Assembly: GCA_964059195.1 (NCBI GenBank)
Contig: CAXKWD010000007.1
Location: forward strand, 58,281,163-58,345,162
Direction of reading: 5' to 3'
Length of the DNA: 64,000 nucleotides
From: Ectobius pallidus
Lineage: Eukaryota; Arthropoda; Insecta; Blattodea; Ectobiidae
Shown: positions 29,049 through 40,431 of the stretch, piece after piece
Numbering within the stretch: position 1 is the stretch's first letter
Layout of the letters: every line of letters begins with the position of its first letter
Translations under genes and position numbers: made by a program
Notes under the pieces: model-generated
Databases searched by the model: none
What the model saw: only the letters and a program-made list of their open reading frames with translations
What the model was told of the DNA's origin: nothing

Positions 29049-30600
29049 TATCTTTTTGTAGCCTTAAAAAAACTGGTCAACCGTCGGTTTTTGCGATGAA
29101 AACTATCGCTAAAATGGTTTTTGCCACTTATGAAATTATAGGTTAAAGTTTTAGGTTAAGAACCAAAATTTATAGAACAATAAATTAATATTGGCTTTCC
29201 TAGTGCATGCCTTCTTTCTTATGATACTTGCTTGATATAAATAAAATATTATCTTAAAGAAAACACAAACACTGTTTAAAAGTGAAAAAACAACTAGGCC
29301 CTATTCGGTTGCCAAAACGTGTTATTATATCTACAAAAGTTATATTACAAATATTAAAAAGCACTTACCTCCTTTCCAAATTATCAAACAACAAAGAACA
29401 AACAAAACGTATAATTATTCTTCTGCACAGTGAGACAAAATAACAAACTCAAAGAACAAACGAAACTTATAACCCCGCGTGACCGTTGGTGTTCTTCAGA
29501 GTTCCGACTCAGCACAAGGTGGCGCAACCACGCAAGCTTATGTTTGTGTTCTGTGCTTGCCAGAAAAATAGTCCTACTGAGTTTACGGATGTAATCATGT
29601 TAAACCATTTTTTTATTAATTTCTTATTAGCGTGAGTAAATTGTATTTCGTTCCCTTAATTTAACCAAATCGATTTACTAGAGTAAAACACAATAAACAG
29701 GTGCGTTTACAATGCCAAATTCTAGACGTAAAATTTATGTATAGTTGCCAATTTTCTTGTATGTTATTTTGATAATAGCAAATGAACAATAAATTAGATT
29801 TTTTTAGATAATAAATTGCTTATGTAACAGTAACTTAATTTTGATATATTATGAACATAAAGCAGGATTAAATTACAACAGTTTTTATACATGTATATAT
29901 TGGATATAAAATATACGTATAATTTACGTTTTGAATTTGACCAAACGTATGATATATATGTAGCTCTAAAACATACGTATATTATACATATCGTGCTGCG
30001 TGGGTTGCCATCCATGTGCCCGGACAAATTCCTCAGTGTGAACGTAGCATAACGATACAATTTGATTTCAGTTTTGGATAATTCCAAGGTTGTTTTTAGT
30101 CCCAAATTTCTAAGTACACATATTTTAATTTCATAATTAAATAGTGTTCCAACCTAAAGTTCATCAGTAGTAAGGTCTTGTTTAAGTTTACTCATCAGCA
30201 TTTAACAGAATGTAGATATTATTTATAAAATCTGGGCTGTCTGCTCTTTTTGCCTTGCGACTTTTGTTGCTATGAAGTTTCCTTATAAATGGTTCATGCT
30301 ATTATTCACTTTATAAAAAAGTAGTTCCTAGAACATCCAGTTTCAGTTAAATATGAAAGCACTTGGTCCTCATACAGGACCATAACCAAGGGAATTCCAA
30401 AGACTTAGTTGCAGGAGTAGAATTGAATACAATAAACTTTAAAATTACTGTTGAAACACTTTTAACCTTCAGACTTAACCTCACTTTATAACATGAATAA
30501 CTTAACAGGCTAAAAAAAAAAAAAAAAAAACTGGTACTTCCAGGCCAGAAAAAGTTGAAATTAACTAGCACAAGAAAGGTCCGAGGCCAGGAGTGACCAT
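29049..30600. other. Anoctamin intron, few features
   Basis: AT-rich. Holds the inverted relative of the 20655 repeat at 30005-30050 and a 19-base A run at 30513-30531. No gene recognised. Confidence 0.5.
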
Positions 30601-33352
30601 GAAAAGATTTTCATTCATGTATTGATATTGGAGAAAAATAAAAGCAAAAGTATTTGCAGAAAAAATATTAAGTGAACTGTATAAAATGAGATGCAATCCC
30701 TTCTGATATGAATAAATGAATGAATAAATAATAACCTAATTTATTAATTCTTATGTTTGATAGCCTGTTTACACTTAACACACATAAAAAGGGGAAAACC
30801 CAATAACAATGCACTGCAGTTTAAACATGTTTTCTTATGGATATCACTGTTCATCTTGATGTAGGACAATTTTCAGCTTGATGTAGGACAATTTAAACTT
30901 AAAGTTGTAATCGTACTGTAGATGATATAGATGATACACTGTTCCACTTAAGGATAGGTGATTATAATGATGTTGTGATAAATCTTAAACTTATTTGATG
31001 AATCTTCAATAAACAGTTATGTGAAGAAAATTCATCACTTGTGTTTGTATTGCGATCGAATAATTAATACTGAATTGTTAAGCAATAATTCAATGGAAAG
31101 TTGACATGACAATAGGTCTCAATGTGTATGGTTGCACAATAAGTTGTCATTGAATGATGACTGTCTTGTATGTGGGAAAACAAATATCATGTGTACAAAA
31201 ATTGCAATGTTAAAAATGTTGTTGTTGCTGTGATAAGATTACATAACATTACAATGTCAGTGATTAATGTTCAAATTGGGATGATTGTACAATGTATGTC
31301 ATGGCCGTGTCATATTTTGAAATAGTTGATTGAGTGTGTTTCATAAAAATTGATTATAATTACATCGTGATCACTAGATTGATGAAATTGACAGACGTCA
31401 AACTGAGACGCACACACAGTTAATGATTAATGAGTCTCCACACTTAGATCAATTCCATTGATTTGCAAATTGGAAATAAATAGTTGATCGAATCTTGAAC
31501 CACGTTGTGTGCTCTTCCTGATGAAGTTCCACGTGTTTGAATTATGGGGATGCATACATTTGCATATATGCAAGGAAATTACGTGCTAGCTAATTACAAA
31601 TGATCTGAGAGCTATTGGTTAATTAACTTGTGCTGAAATAGCTCTGACCAATAGAAATTTATCTCAGGATTTATTCAGGGGTGCTATTTGGCAACATTTA
31701 ACAAAGACAGAGGATTATATTTGTAATTTCACAAAAGGCCTTAATGAGATTAAATAAATAAGGATGTGGTAGGCCTAATTCTGTACAATTATATGATATA
31801 TGAATCATAAGGTTTTGTTGCGAACTTTGGAATATATTTACTAACTAAAATTATGAACTTAGTAGAACACACTTGTAATTTACTGGTATTTGGTATTAAT
31901 GAAGTGCTTTTGCTGCCAACTTATCACAAATCCCCTAAGAAATTACTGAATTCCTAAGAAGCTACTAAATTTCATTTAATTGCTAATTTATGATAACTTG
32001 TGATAGCTATTCCAAATGTGTATGTGACTTCAGATTCTGAACATTCACAATCACCTCAATATGTGCTAGGAATGATCTTCGTTAACCCGAATACCAGTAA
32101 ATTATAAGTACGTTTTTAGTTGGTAAATATATTCCAAAGTGCACAAAAAACTTTATGATTCATATATCATGTAATTATATAGAATTAGGCCTACCACATC
32201 CATCATTATTTAACCTCATTAAGGCCTTTTGTGAAATTACGAATATAATCCTTTGTCTTTGTTAATTGTCAAAATACCACCCCTGAATAAATCCTGAGAT
32301 AAATTTCTATTGGTCAGAGCTATTTCAGCACAAGTTAATTAACCAATAGCTCTCAGATCATTTGTAATTAAACGAGCACGTAATTTCCTTGCATATATGC
32401 AAATGTATGCGTCCTCCTAATTCAGATGCCGCCTGGAACTTCATCAGGATGAGCACACAACATGGTTCAAGATTCGATTGACTATTTATTTCCAATTTGC
32501 AAATCAATGCAATTGGTCTAAGTGCGGAGACTCATTAATCATTAATTGTGTGTGCGTCCCAGTTTGACACCAGGCAATTTCATCAATGTAGTGAACACGA
32601 TGTCATTATAATCAATTTTCGTGAAACGCACTCAATTGTCCATTTCACAATATGACACAACCATGTCATACATTGTACAATCATCCCAATTTGAACATTA
32701 ACCACTGACAATGTAATGTTATGTAATCTTATCACAGCAACAACAATGTTTTTAACATTGCAATTTTCCTACACATGATATTTGTGATTTTTTCATATAC
32801 AAGACAGTCATCATTCAATGACAACTTATTGTGCACATTGAGACCTATTAACATGCAACTTTCCATTGAATTATTGTTTAACAATTTAGTATTAATTATT
32901 CTATCGCAGTTCAAACACAAGTGATGCATTTTCTTCACATAACTGTTTATTGAAGATTAATCAAATAAGTTTAAGATTTATCACAACAATGCTATAATCA
33001 CCTAGCCTTAAGTGGAACAGTGTATCATCTACAGTATGATTAAAACTTTAAGTTTAAATTGTCCTACATCAAGCTGAAAATTGTCCTACATCAAGATGAA
33101 CAGTGATATCCAGAAGAAAACATGTTTGAAGTGCAGTGCATTTTTATTGTTTTTTCCCCTTTTTGTGTGTGTTAAGTTTAAACAGGATATGAAACGTAAG
33201 AATTAATAAATTAGTTTATTATTTATTCATTCTTTTATTTATATCGGAAGGGATTGTATCTCATTTTATACAGTCCACTTAATATTCTTTCAGCAAATAT
33301 TTTTTGCTTTTCTTTTTCACCAATATCTATTGATGGTATGAACCTTTTCAGC
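30601..33352. repeat. Large imperfect palindrome, about 1.3-kb arms
   Basis: The left arm (about 30601-31904) and right arm (about 32077-33352) are reverse complements along almost their whole length, with scattered substitutions and indels; a 172-bp spacer separates them. Landmarks: CTTGATGTAGGACAATTTTC near 30870 and its complement near 33070; the AGCTATTGGTTAATTAACTT block near 31610 and its complement near 32330. Both arms carry a related short frame with H-H-L-C-L-x-C-D-R-I-I-N-T, open longer in the right arm (minus 32938-32732), but no known domain. It may be a foldback-type transposon or an inverted duplication. The right arm directly abuts a minus-strand Penelope fragment. Confidence 0.8.
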
Positions 33353-33575
33353 CGATGATATGTCCGTATTTTGATATTTGATGTGTCTTTTATGTCCTTT
33401 ACTTCTGACTTGGTCTTTTCTACATAGACTTTTGGCAATCATTACATTTAAATTGGTAGATTCCCATTTTTTTACTGTGATGGGGGTTCTTTAAATTCTG
33501 AGATTTCAGTAGGTTTTTAAATAATAAATGTTTCAGGTGCTGTTGTGAAGCCATGATTTTTTTTTAACTTTTCTG
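33353..33575 (-). pseudogene. Penelope-like element fragment (GIY-YIG start)
   Basis: On minus this matches the Penelope copy at 40685-40890. Both read A-T(G/C)-GC(T)TCACAACAGCACCTG, then CCTACTGAAATCT, then GGXATCTACCAAT(T/C)TAAATGTAAT, the codons for G-I-Y-Q-F/S-K-C-N of a GIY-YIG nuclease, and AAATATCAAAATACGGACA further on. Homology stops where the palindrome begins. Only a short, broken part of the domain remains. Confidence 0.65.
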
Positions 33576-33589
33576 AATTTAATAAATCA

Positions 33590-34068
33590 TCAGATGTCAG
33601 AACAACCTAGAATTCGCCATCTATAGAAAACCTACACACGTCAACAACTACATTAAATACAATAAGTTTAATCTGAAACCACATCAGTTTGTCATCTTCC
33701 ATAGCTTAATACACAGGCTAATACACATTCCTGTAACTAAGATTGAATACAACAAAGAACAGCAACACATACGAGAAGTAGCCATCATCAATGGTTTAAA
33801 TACTAACTTTATAGACAAGATGATTTTAAAGCATAAGAAGCAAAAGAGGATAAAAGAAGTTTGTACTTTGATTAATGAAGGGAAAGACCAGTTTAAGTTT
33901 AAAAAGTTTACATACCATCCGAAGGTGTTCCACAAATTTGAGAAGATTTTTAAAAATTATAACATCACAGAATAAACACACCCTCAAGAATCTACTGAAT
34001 CGTCCGCTCAACAATACTACAAACAGAATTATGAGGAATATACCAGATGGATTGTGATGAATGATCTA
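33590..34068 (+). pseudogene. Penelope-like element, RT end and linker
   Basis: Reads NLEFAIYRKPTHVNNYIKYN, then HQFVIFHSLIHRLIHIPV and IREVAIINGLNTNFIDKMIL, then the FKFKKFTYHP(K)VFHKFEKIF linker. This is the C-terminal part of a Penelope reverse transcriptase and the segment before the GIY-YIG nuclease. It is broken by a few stops and interrupted at 34068 by the Helitron dimer; the nuclease continues at 36262. Confidence 0.8.
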
Positions 34069-34484
34069 TCTATATTAATAAAAGGAAGTGTCTGTCCTCC
34101 GTCTGTCTGTCATCCGTCTGTCTGTCTTCCGTCTGTCTGTCCGCGATGCCCAGCGAAATCTACTCAACGCAGAGATCTGAAATTTTATACATAGGCAGAC
34201 TAAAGGGTCGGAATGTGCACCTCGAAGCCGGAATTTTAATTTTCGCTTTAGTTTGTGAGTTATGAGTGAAAAATGAGCAAAAAACGTGCATTTTTTTGGA
34301 TTTTCGAAGCATGAGTTTTCAGTAATACAAATCAATTACACTAGGCTTTGGCTATTTTTGTCATAACTTCGACATAAAAGCATCGCGATCTCTTGAATGA
34401 TGTAGCTCACGCTGGTCGATTCATTTGTTTTTAATGTCAAGGCACGCAAACATAATATGAAATTTTCAACCTACACCGAAGAGG

Positions 34485-34538
<54 letters not shown>

Positions 34539-34968
34539 ATAGATTAATAAAAGGAAGTGTCTGTCCTCCGTCTGTCTGTCATCCGTCTGTCTGTCATCCG
34601 TCTGTCTGTCTTCCGTCTGTCTGTCCGCGATGCCCAGCGAAATCTACTCAACGCAGAGATCTGAAATTTTATACATAGGCGGACTAAAGGGTCGGAATGT
34701 GCACCTCGAAGCCGGAATTTTAATTTTCGCTTTAGTTTGTGAGTTATGAGTGAAAAATGAGCAAAAAACGTGCATTTTTTTGGATTTTCGAAGCATGAGT
34801 TTTCAGTAATACAAATCAATTACACTAGGCTTTGGCTATTTTTGTCATAACTTCGACATAAAAGCATCGCGATCTCTTGAATGATGTAGCTCACGCTGGT
34901 CGATTCATTTGTTTTTAATGTCAAGGCACGCAAACATAATATGAAATTTTCAACCTACACCGAAGAGG

Positions 34969-35008
<40 letters not shown>

Positions 35009-35950
35009 GGGATAATCAATATTAGCCTAAATATGGTCAAACGTTGTTCGATTTGGATGAAACTCACTATACAGGGGTTTTCTGGGCCAAGGAACTCGAA
35101 TCTGAGGTCGCTTTTACCAGGTGACGCTATCTAATCGTGGTATATAGTCTACGTGATTTAGGTGTTAATAAATATAATGATTTAACTATTATGCTCTTAA
35201 ATTTTAATTTTTGAAATAATTATCGCACGCGAAGTCGCGGGCACATGCTATCTTAAAATAATAAAAGGATGTGTTTGTCTGTCTGTCCACGATGCCCAGC
35301 GAAATCTACTGAACGCAGAGATCTGAAATTTTAAACATAGGTGGGTTGAAAGGTGGGCGAATGCGCATCGAAGCCGGATTTTTAATTTTAGTTTCGTTCG
35401 CGAGTTGTGAGTGAAAAACTGGCACAAAACGTGATTTTAGCGCTGTCGAAGCATCAGATTTCAGTAATACATTTCAATGTCAAATCAATTGCAGTTGGCT
35501 TTGGCTATTTTTGTCATACCGTGGTAATAAAAGCATCGCGATCGCTAGAATGTTGTAAGCCCACGCTGGTCGATTCATTTGTTTAGAATATCAAAGCCCG
35601 TAGACATATGAAATTTTCAACCTACACGGAAGAGGGATAATCAACATAGACCTAAATATGGTTAAACACCGTTCGATTTGGACGAAACTCACTATACAGG
35701 GATTTTCTGGGCCAAGGAACTCGAATCTGAGATCGCTTTTACCAGGCGACGTTATCTAATCGTGGTATGTAATTCACGTGATTTAGGTGTTAATAAATAT
35801 AATGATTTAACTATTATGCTCTTAATTTTTAATTCTTGAAATAATTATCGCGGGCGATCGCTTGATTTTGTAAGTCCATCCTGGACGATTCATTTGTTTA
35901 TAATCTCAAGGCATGCAGACATTTGAAATTTTCAACCTACACCGAAGAGG

Positions 35951-36007
<57 letters not shown>

Positions 36008-36261
36008 AGAGGGATAATCAATATAGACCTAAATATGGTCAAACATTGTTCGAATTGGACGAAACTCACTATAGGCTACAGGGGTTTTCTTGGCCAGGGA
36101 ACTCGAACCTGAGGTCGCTTTTACCAGGCGACGCTATCTAATCGTGGTAGCCTATGTTGTCCACGTGATTTAGGTGTTAATAAATAATGATTTTACTATT
36201 ATGCTCTTAATTTTTAATTTTTGAAATAATTATCGCGGGCGAAGCCGCGGGCACATGCTAG
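34069..36261 (+). mobile_element. Head-to-tail Helitron dimer, second copy
   Basis: Unit 1 runs from TCTATATTAATAAAAGG (34069) to GGGCACATGCTA (35250); unit 2 from TCTTAAAATAATAAAAGG (35251) to GGGCACATGCTAG (36261). Flanks are A (34068) and T (36262). The last hairpin is CGCGG (36234-36238) with CCGCG (36245-36249), eight bases before CTAG. Unit 1 contains a tandem copy of its first 450 bases (34069 and about 34545) with an extra CCGTCTGTCTGTC block and two (ATT)n tracts. Unit 2 has an internal duplication at 35849. Open frames inside are copies of repeat sequence, not genes. Removing the insert restores the Penelope frame. Confidence 0.85.
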
Positions 36262-36513
36262 TAACATATATTGGACAAACTAAAAGGAACATTGAAATGA
36301 GGATGCAAGAACATCTAAGGAATGTTAAAATGATGCCAACCGATAAATCAGCTGTACCCCATCTCTTCTGGATGCAAAACCATCACTTAAAGAAAGAGAT
36401 TAAATTATTAAAACATGTTAGTAAACCATCAGAACTCAACCACCTGGGAAAGGATCTTTATTATAAAAAACAGCAAGAATGTTATGAACTTCGATATACC
36501 ATCAGTGAGTGAC
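36262..36513 (+). pseudogene. Penelope-like GIY-YIG nuclease
   Basis: Continues the Penelope copy broken at 34068. It reads TYIGQTKRNIEMRMQEHLRN, the core Y-I-G-Q-T-K-R-x(4)-R-x-x-E-H motif of Penelope GIY-YIG nucleases, followed by DKSAVPHLFWMQNHHLKKE and a C-terminal LNHLGKDLYYKKQ. The frame ends at TGA 36511-36513 and is followed within 70 bp by a hammerhead-like motif. Confidence 0.8.
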
Positions 36514-36577
36514 GTCATCAAACTCACCAGCCGGAAGGTAGAGAGCAGCACGGGGCCGACTAGCCATGGGGTGACCA

Positions 36578-36617
36578 GCAGCCGAGGATGGGAGAAGACT
36601 CCCAAAACTAGTCCTGC
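36578..36617 (+). ncRNA. Hammerhead-ribozyme-like motif (Penelope)
   Basis: Stem I GCAG (36578-36581) with CTGC (36614-36617); core CCGAGGA (36582-36588) for CUGANGA; stem II TGGGAG-AAGA-CTCCCA (36589-36604); AAA, then TAGTC with GTC just before stem I. The fold matches a Penelope-type hammerhead but has at least two core changes (U4 to C; G12 to A), so it is probably inactive. Confidence 0.5.
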
Positions 36618-37344
36618 GTTGTAAGAACTGTGACTTAGTGGAGTATCAGTGTATGCGATATTTTATTTATTTTATTGATTCAGTATGTTCCACTGTTTAT
36701 ATTACTTCGTTTTTATTTATTTTTCTGAATTTATTGTCGGCCCAAGGGTAGAATGTAATATTTCAAATTTTCTTCTATAGGTTTCAAGATGGTGATCTCT
36801 CTGGTTAGATTTTGTTTTTTGCACTTGTTGATTTTGTTGTCACTTCTCTGCTGAACCCATTGTTTTCTGCAGTGGAAATGACTGTGTTATATTCTAGGTC
36901 ATATTCTGATTTGTTTAGAGCATACCTGAGTAACTGAGGGGAAACGTTTCAATCCCCCATCCACTGCCGTGACGTAATGAAACCCGCCCTTCATCAATGT
37001 TCAGTGTTGAACTGCTTCACCCTTGCACATACTTATGTGTTATAAATCATAAAATCAACCTGCTTTAGTAATTGATTTTATATGAAGTTAAGTTTATTTA
37101 CTTCTCTGTGATGACATTTGCAAGCGTTTGGATGTCGCTAATTCTTCAATCGCAGGGAATAAAGATGTTGTATACAGTCAAAGTAACGAACCTAAATGTT
37201 TGTTGGTTAATGTAGACCGTAGCCTACATAACTTTTTATGAAACTCATTTGAGATAATGTTTGTTCACATAAGTAGGCTATGTTGTGCCAAAAATTACAC
37301 ATATCTCTGACAGATACTTGGTTATCCTACTTTTTCAAATCTAT
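36618..37344. other. Intronic, nothing recognised
   Basis: AT-rich DNA after the Penelope copy. No gene or element ends were seen. Confidence 0.5.
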
Positions 37345-37910
37345 AATAATAAGAAAATAAAAGGAAGTGTTAGTCTGTCTGTCTATGCGCGATGCCCAGC
37401 AAAATCTACTGCATGCAGAGATCTGAAATTGTAAATGTAGATGGACTGAAGTGTGGCCGAATGCACCTTGAAGCCGGATTTTTAATTTTCGTTTTCGTTC
37501 GCGAGTTATAAGTGAAAAACTTGCAGAAAATGTTAATTTTTTTTGCGCTTTCGAAGCATCAGTTTTCGGTAATACATTTCGTATGTCAAATCAATTGCAG
37601 GTGTCTTTGCTATTTTTGTCGCAGTTTGAAATTAAGAGAATCGCAATTTTTTCAACACTCGCATACATGTCGCATATAATTAACATTTGTTTCAATTTCG
37701 TAAGTCCACCCTGGCCGATTCATTTGTTTACAATGTCAGGGCCCTTTGAGATCTGAAATTTTCAACATAGACGGAAGAGGGATAATGAATATAGGCCTAA
37801 ATGGGCAAACATTGATCAATTTCGACGGAACTCACCATGAAAGGGTTTTCTGGGCCAGAGAACTCGAATTTGAGTAGTTTTCCCAGGCGGCGCTTTCTAA
37901 TATTGGAATG
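37345..37910 (+). mobile_element. Old Helitron remnant
   Basis: Starts near AATAAAAGGAAGTGTTAGTCTG and is colinear with the Helitron units at 34069 and 35251 (CGATGCCCAGCAAAATCTACTG, GGGTTTTCTGGGCCA, CCCAGGCGGCGCT). It is much more diverged and lacks the 3' hairpin and CTAG end. Confidence 0.7.
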
Positions 37911-38134
37911 CACTCCAAAGCTGGATTACTCTTGGTGTAGTGAACTGCAGTAAAGACCAAACATCGAACACTCTCTCAGCCAGTGATAGTAATCTCGCTG
38001 CGCTGCCTTCATATCACATTGAAACTGCTTTACACTGACGTCAAGGGCGACTGTAGTGGGAGACATTACCTCACCACATAGTGGCACAATGTGCCACAGT
38101 TGCGCACCCGTGGTTAGAGGAATGTTTACCTGTC

Positions 38135-38395
38135 CATGAGAGAATTGAACACAGCTTGTTTATGTTATGTTGGATTTAAACTATTGGCTTTGATGTGGGA
38201 ATCAATGTGAGTGGGCTTTCTGTAACTACCAAATTCTAGGTTCTTTCCATGTTTTGATGTCTAGGAATGGCAGATAGTTAACTGGTTGCTCTTTGATATT
38301 TGATGTTTCTTATATGTTCTTTAGTTCTGACTTCCAATGTCCTCTTGGTCTTTCCTACACAGACTTTGTGGCACAGTGACTGTCTTGTATATTAA
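38135..38395 (-). pseudogene. Penelope-like fragments, inverted and reordered
   Basis: On minus, GIY-YIG-like codons (VGKTKRTLEVRTKEHIRN, about 38385-38310) are followed by reverse transcriptase C-terminal codons (NYLPFLDIKT, about 38285), the reverse of the normal order. The latter part (38290-38140) mirrors the plus-strand sequence at 38475-38614 (CAGAAAGCCCACTCACA..., AAACAAGCTGTG), so Penelope fragments sit head to head here. Confidence 0.6.
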
Positions 38396-38614
38396 CTTAA
38401 GTACACAAGATGCCCTTAAGTTGCTTAATATAAAAGACAGTTCACTGAAGTTTACATTAGAAGAGCAAACAGATAACTATCTGGAATTCCTGGACATCAA
38501 AATAATAAAACAAGGAAACGCTAGACTTTGGTATTTACAGAAAGCCCACTCACACTAATTCATACAACAAAGCCAATAGTTTCAATCCAACTTCACATAA
38601 ACAAGCTGTATCCA
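38396..38614 (+). pseudogene. Penelope-like element A, RT fragment
   Basis: Reads DALKLLNIKDSSLKFTLEE, then DNYLEFLDIKIIKQGNARLW, the end of a Penelope reverse transcriptase. The frame then breaks. It is interrupted at 38614 by Penelope B and resumes at 40432. This is the older host copy. Confidence 0.75.
38603..38614 (+). repeat. Target duplication of Penelope B, left
   Basis: AAGCTGTATCCA at 38603-38614 is repeated exactly at 40432-40443. The 12-bp direct repeat brackets the inserted Penelope B. Confidence 0.85.
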
Positions 38615-38660
38615 TCAATATAAATATTAGATGGAAATTTACAGTGAAGTGTTCAAATCT

Positions 38661-38727
38661 GTAGCAAGATCGAGATCGGAAATATACACACAAAACTTCA
38701 CTAAAAAGGTATATTTACCCAGAATGA
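38661..38727 (+). repeat. Left 67-bp inverted repeat of Penelope B
   Basis: Starts GTAGCAAGATCGAGATCGG and ends TTACCCAGAATGA. Identical to the reverse complement of 40364-40430 at all 67 positions. Confidence 0.9.
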
Positions 38728-40336
38728 AAATAGAATGCAAAAATTATTAGATGGTGAAGAATTCACAGAAATCAACGGAGACCAAACCAAAAAATGTACA
38801 GCATCTGTCAACTCAGTCATTAATAAAACAAAATTCATCCCCGATAAAGAGAAACAAAAATTAAAAAATTAAAACCAAGCAACCCTACAACCCCCAAAAT
38901 ATACGGACTTCCTAAAATTCACAAACCTGGAAATAAAATGAGGCCTATAATAAGTTACATTGGAGCACCTACCAGCAAAATGGTTATTGAATAAATTTCA
39001 AGGCCTCCCAAAATTTGATACTTTGAGTGTACAAAATTCTTTAGAACTTGTGGACAAAATCAAGAACTTACAATTGACGACAAGAAGACAGATTAGTCTC
39101 ATTCGATGTTTGTTCACTATTTCCAAGCATTCCAAAGGAAAGATTGATGGAAGTACTAAAAAGTTGGTTATTGACCACAAATTTGGAAAAAGAAGTCATT
39201 GATGAATATATTGAATTAACTAAATTATGTATTAGTCAAAATTTCTTCAGTCTCAGAGGACATTATTATGAACAAAAATCGGGTTTGGCAATGGGCAATC
39301 CTCTTTCCCCCTTTTTGGCCAATTTATTTATGAGTAATTTTGAGAAAAACATCAACAAAGCATATCCTTGGATGTTCAGAGTCTGGTTTAGATATGTAGA
39401 TGACATATTTGCTGTTGTAAAGGAAAAACATTTAAATGATTCAGTAAAACTCCTCAACATTCAAGAAGAAAAAGTTAACTTCACCATGGAAATTCAAACA
39501 GAAAATTACTTACCTTTCTTGGACCTGAAAATCTACAACAGAAACAACAAAATAGAATTTGGAATCTATAGATAAGAAACCCACACAGACAACTACATTA
39601 AAGCTAACAGCTACAACCCCACTTCTCATAAGCAGGCAGTATTTAACAGTCTTGCACATAGATTGGTCAACATTCCCATGGGCAAAAATGAATATAAACT
39701 AGAGTACAATCACATAGTAAAAATTGCAGAAGAGAATGGTTTCAAAAAAGATCTGATTGACAAAAAAGTAAGGAAATTCAAAAAACAGAAGAAGGTTGAA
39801 GAGACAACTACACTAATAAATGAAAAAGAAAACAAAAATCACAAAAGATTCACCTATCACCCATGGGCAAACAACAGATTTCAGAAGATTTTCAACAATG
39901 GAAACATCAAATTGGCACCACAGAATAAATTCAGTTTGAAAAATCTAATAAAAACCAACCAGAAAAATAAGGTCCCTCATTACAAAAAAGCTGGAATTTA
40001 CAAAATTAATTGCAAAGGTTGTGGAAAATTTTATGTTGGCCAAACAAAAAGGAATTTAGACACAAGGAGAAAAGAACATTTTAGGAACATTATGAATAAA
40101 CAAATTGAAAAATCCGCTTTGGCAATGCATTTCTGGGAAGTAGGCCATGAAATTGAAAATGAAATTGAACTATTAAAACAAGTTGAAAAACCAATAGATC
40201 TTATGGTATGGGAAAAAATATTCATTAAAAAGAACCGAGAAAATCTTTTAAACTTTGACACTTCAGTTGGCATACATGGAACCTTGATTGACAAGTTCAT
40301 TCATCCGCCGCCAGAGGGCCAGTCGGAATCAGCTGA
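38728..40336 (+). pseudogene. Penelope reverse transcriptase and GIY-YIG nuclease
   Basis: The start of the reverse transcriptase, [20 protein letters not shown] (about 38873-38932), and motif A, VSFDVCSLFPSIP (about 39093-39131), lie in different frames. From about 39144 the frame is long: GLAMGNPLSPFLANLF, the catalytic YVDD in FRYVDDIF (about 39396), then FLDLKIYN. A TAA at 39573-39575 replaces one codon of the I-Y-R-K motif, after which the same frame continues with HRLVNIPMGKNEYKL, the linker KRFTYHPWANNRFQKIF and the nuclease GIYKINCKGCGKFYVGQTKR to 40336. At least two frameshifts and a nonsense codon make it inactive. Domain order is standard for Penelope-like elements. Confidence 0.85.
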
Positions 40337-40372
40337 TGATGGCGGGAAGACCCGTTGAAATGATCATTCTGG
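40329..40372 (+). ncRNA. Hammerhead ribozyme candidate in Penelope B
   Basis: Stem I TCAG (40329-40332) pairs with CTGG (40369-40372); core CTGATGA (40333-40339); stem II GGCGGG-AAGA-CCCGTT (40341-40356), with T40340 as an extra base; GAAA (40357-40360); then the palindrome TGATCA and TT before stem I. A very short, self-complementary stem III is typical of retroelement hammerheads that work as dimers, and such ribozymes are known in Penelope-like elements. The predicted cleavage site lies about five bases into the 67-bp terminal repeat. Confidence 0.65.
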
Positions 40373-40430
40373 GTAAATATACCTTTTTAGTGAAGTTTTG
40401 TGTGTATATTTCCGATCTCGATCTTGCTAC
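40364..40430 (+). repeat. Right 67-bp inverted repeat of Penelope B
   Basis: Perfect reverse complement of 38661-38727. Starts within the hammerhead motif and is followed, one base on, by the second copy of the 12-bp target duplication. Confidence 0.9.
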
Positions 40431-40431
40431 A

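Larger units (their letters stand above)
38615..40431 (+). mobile_element. Penelope-like element B, nested
   Basis: Bounded by the 12-bp duplication AAGCTGTATCCA. A 67-bp sequence at 38661-38727 is the perfect reverse complement of 40364-40430, so inverted repeats frame the coding part; a 46-bp extension (38615-38660) precedes the left one, like the short tail known on Penelope-like elements. The coding order is reverse transcriptase, linker, GIY-YIG, then a hammerhead motif. The perfect inverted repeat and intact duplication suggest a fairly recent insertion, although the ORF has several lesions. Confidence 0.85.

Noticed and set aside
27217..36141. Several 60-90 codon frames at 27217-27432, 34075-34335, 34544-34819 and 35923-36141
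   Set aside because: They are translations of Helitron repeat sequence, including CTGT/CCGT repeats and (ATT)n tracts giving poly-Tyr; they recur in copies without coding conservation.
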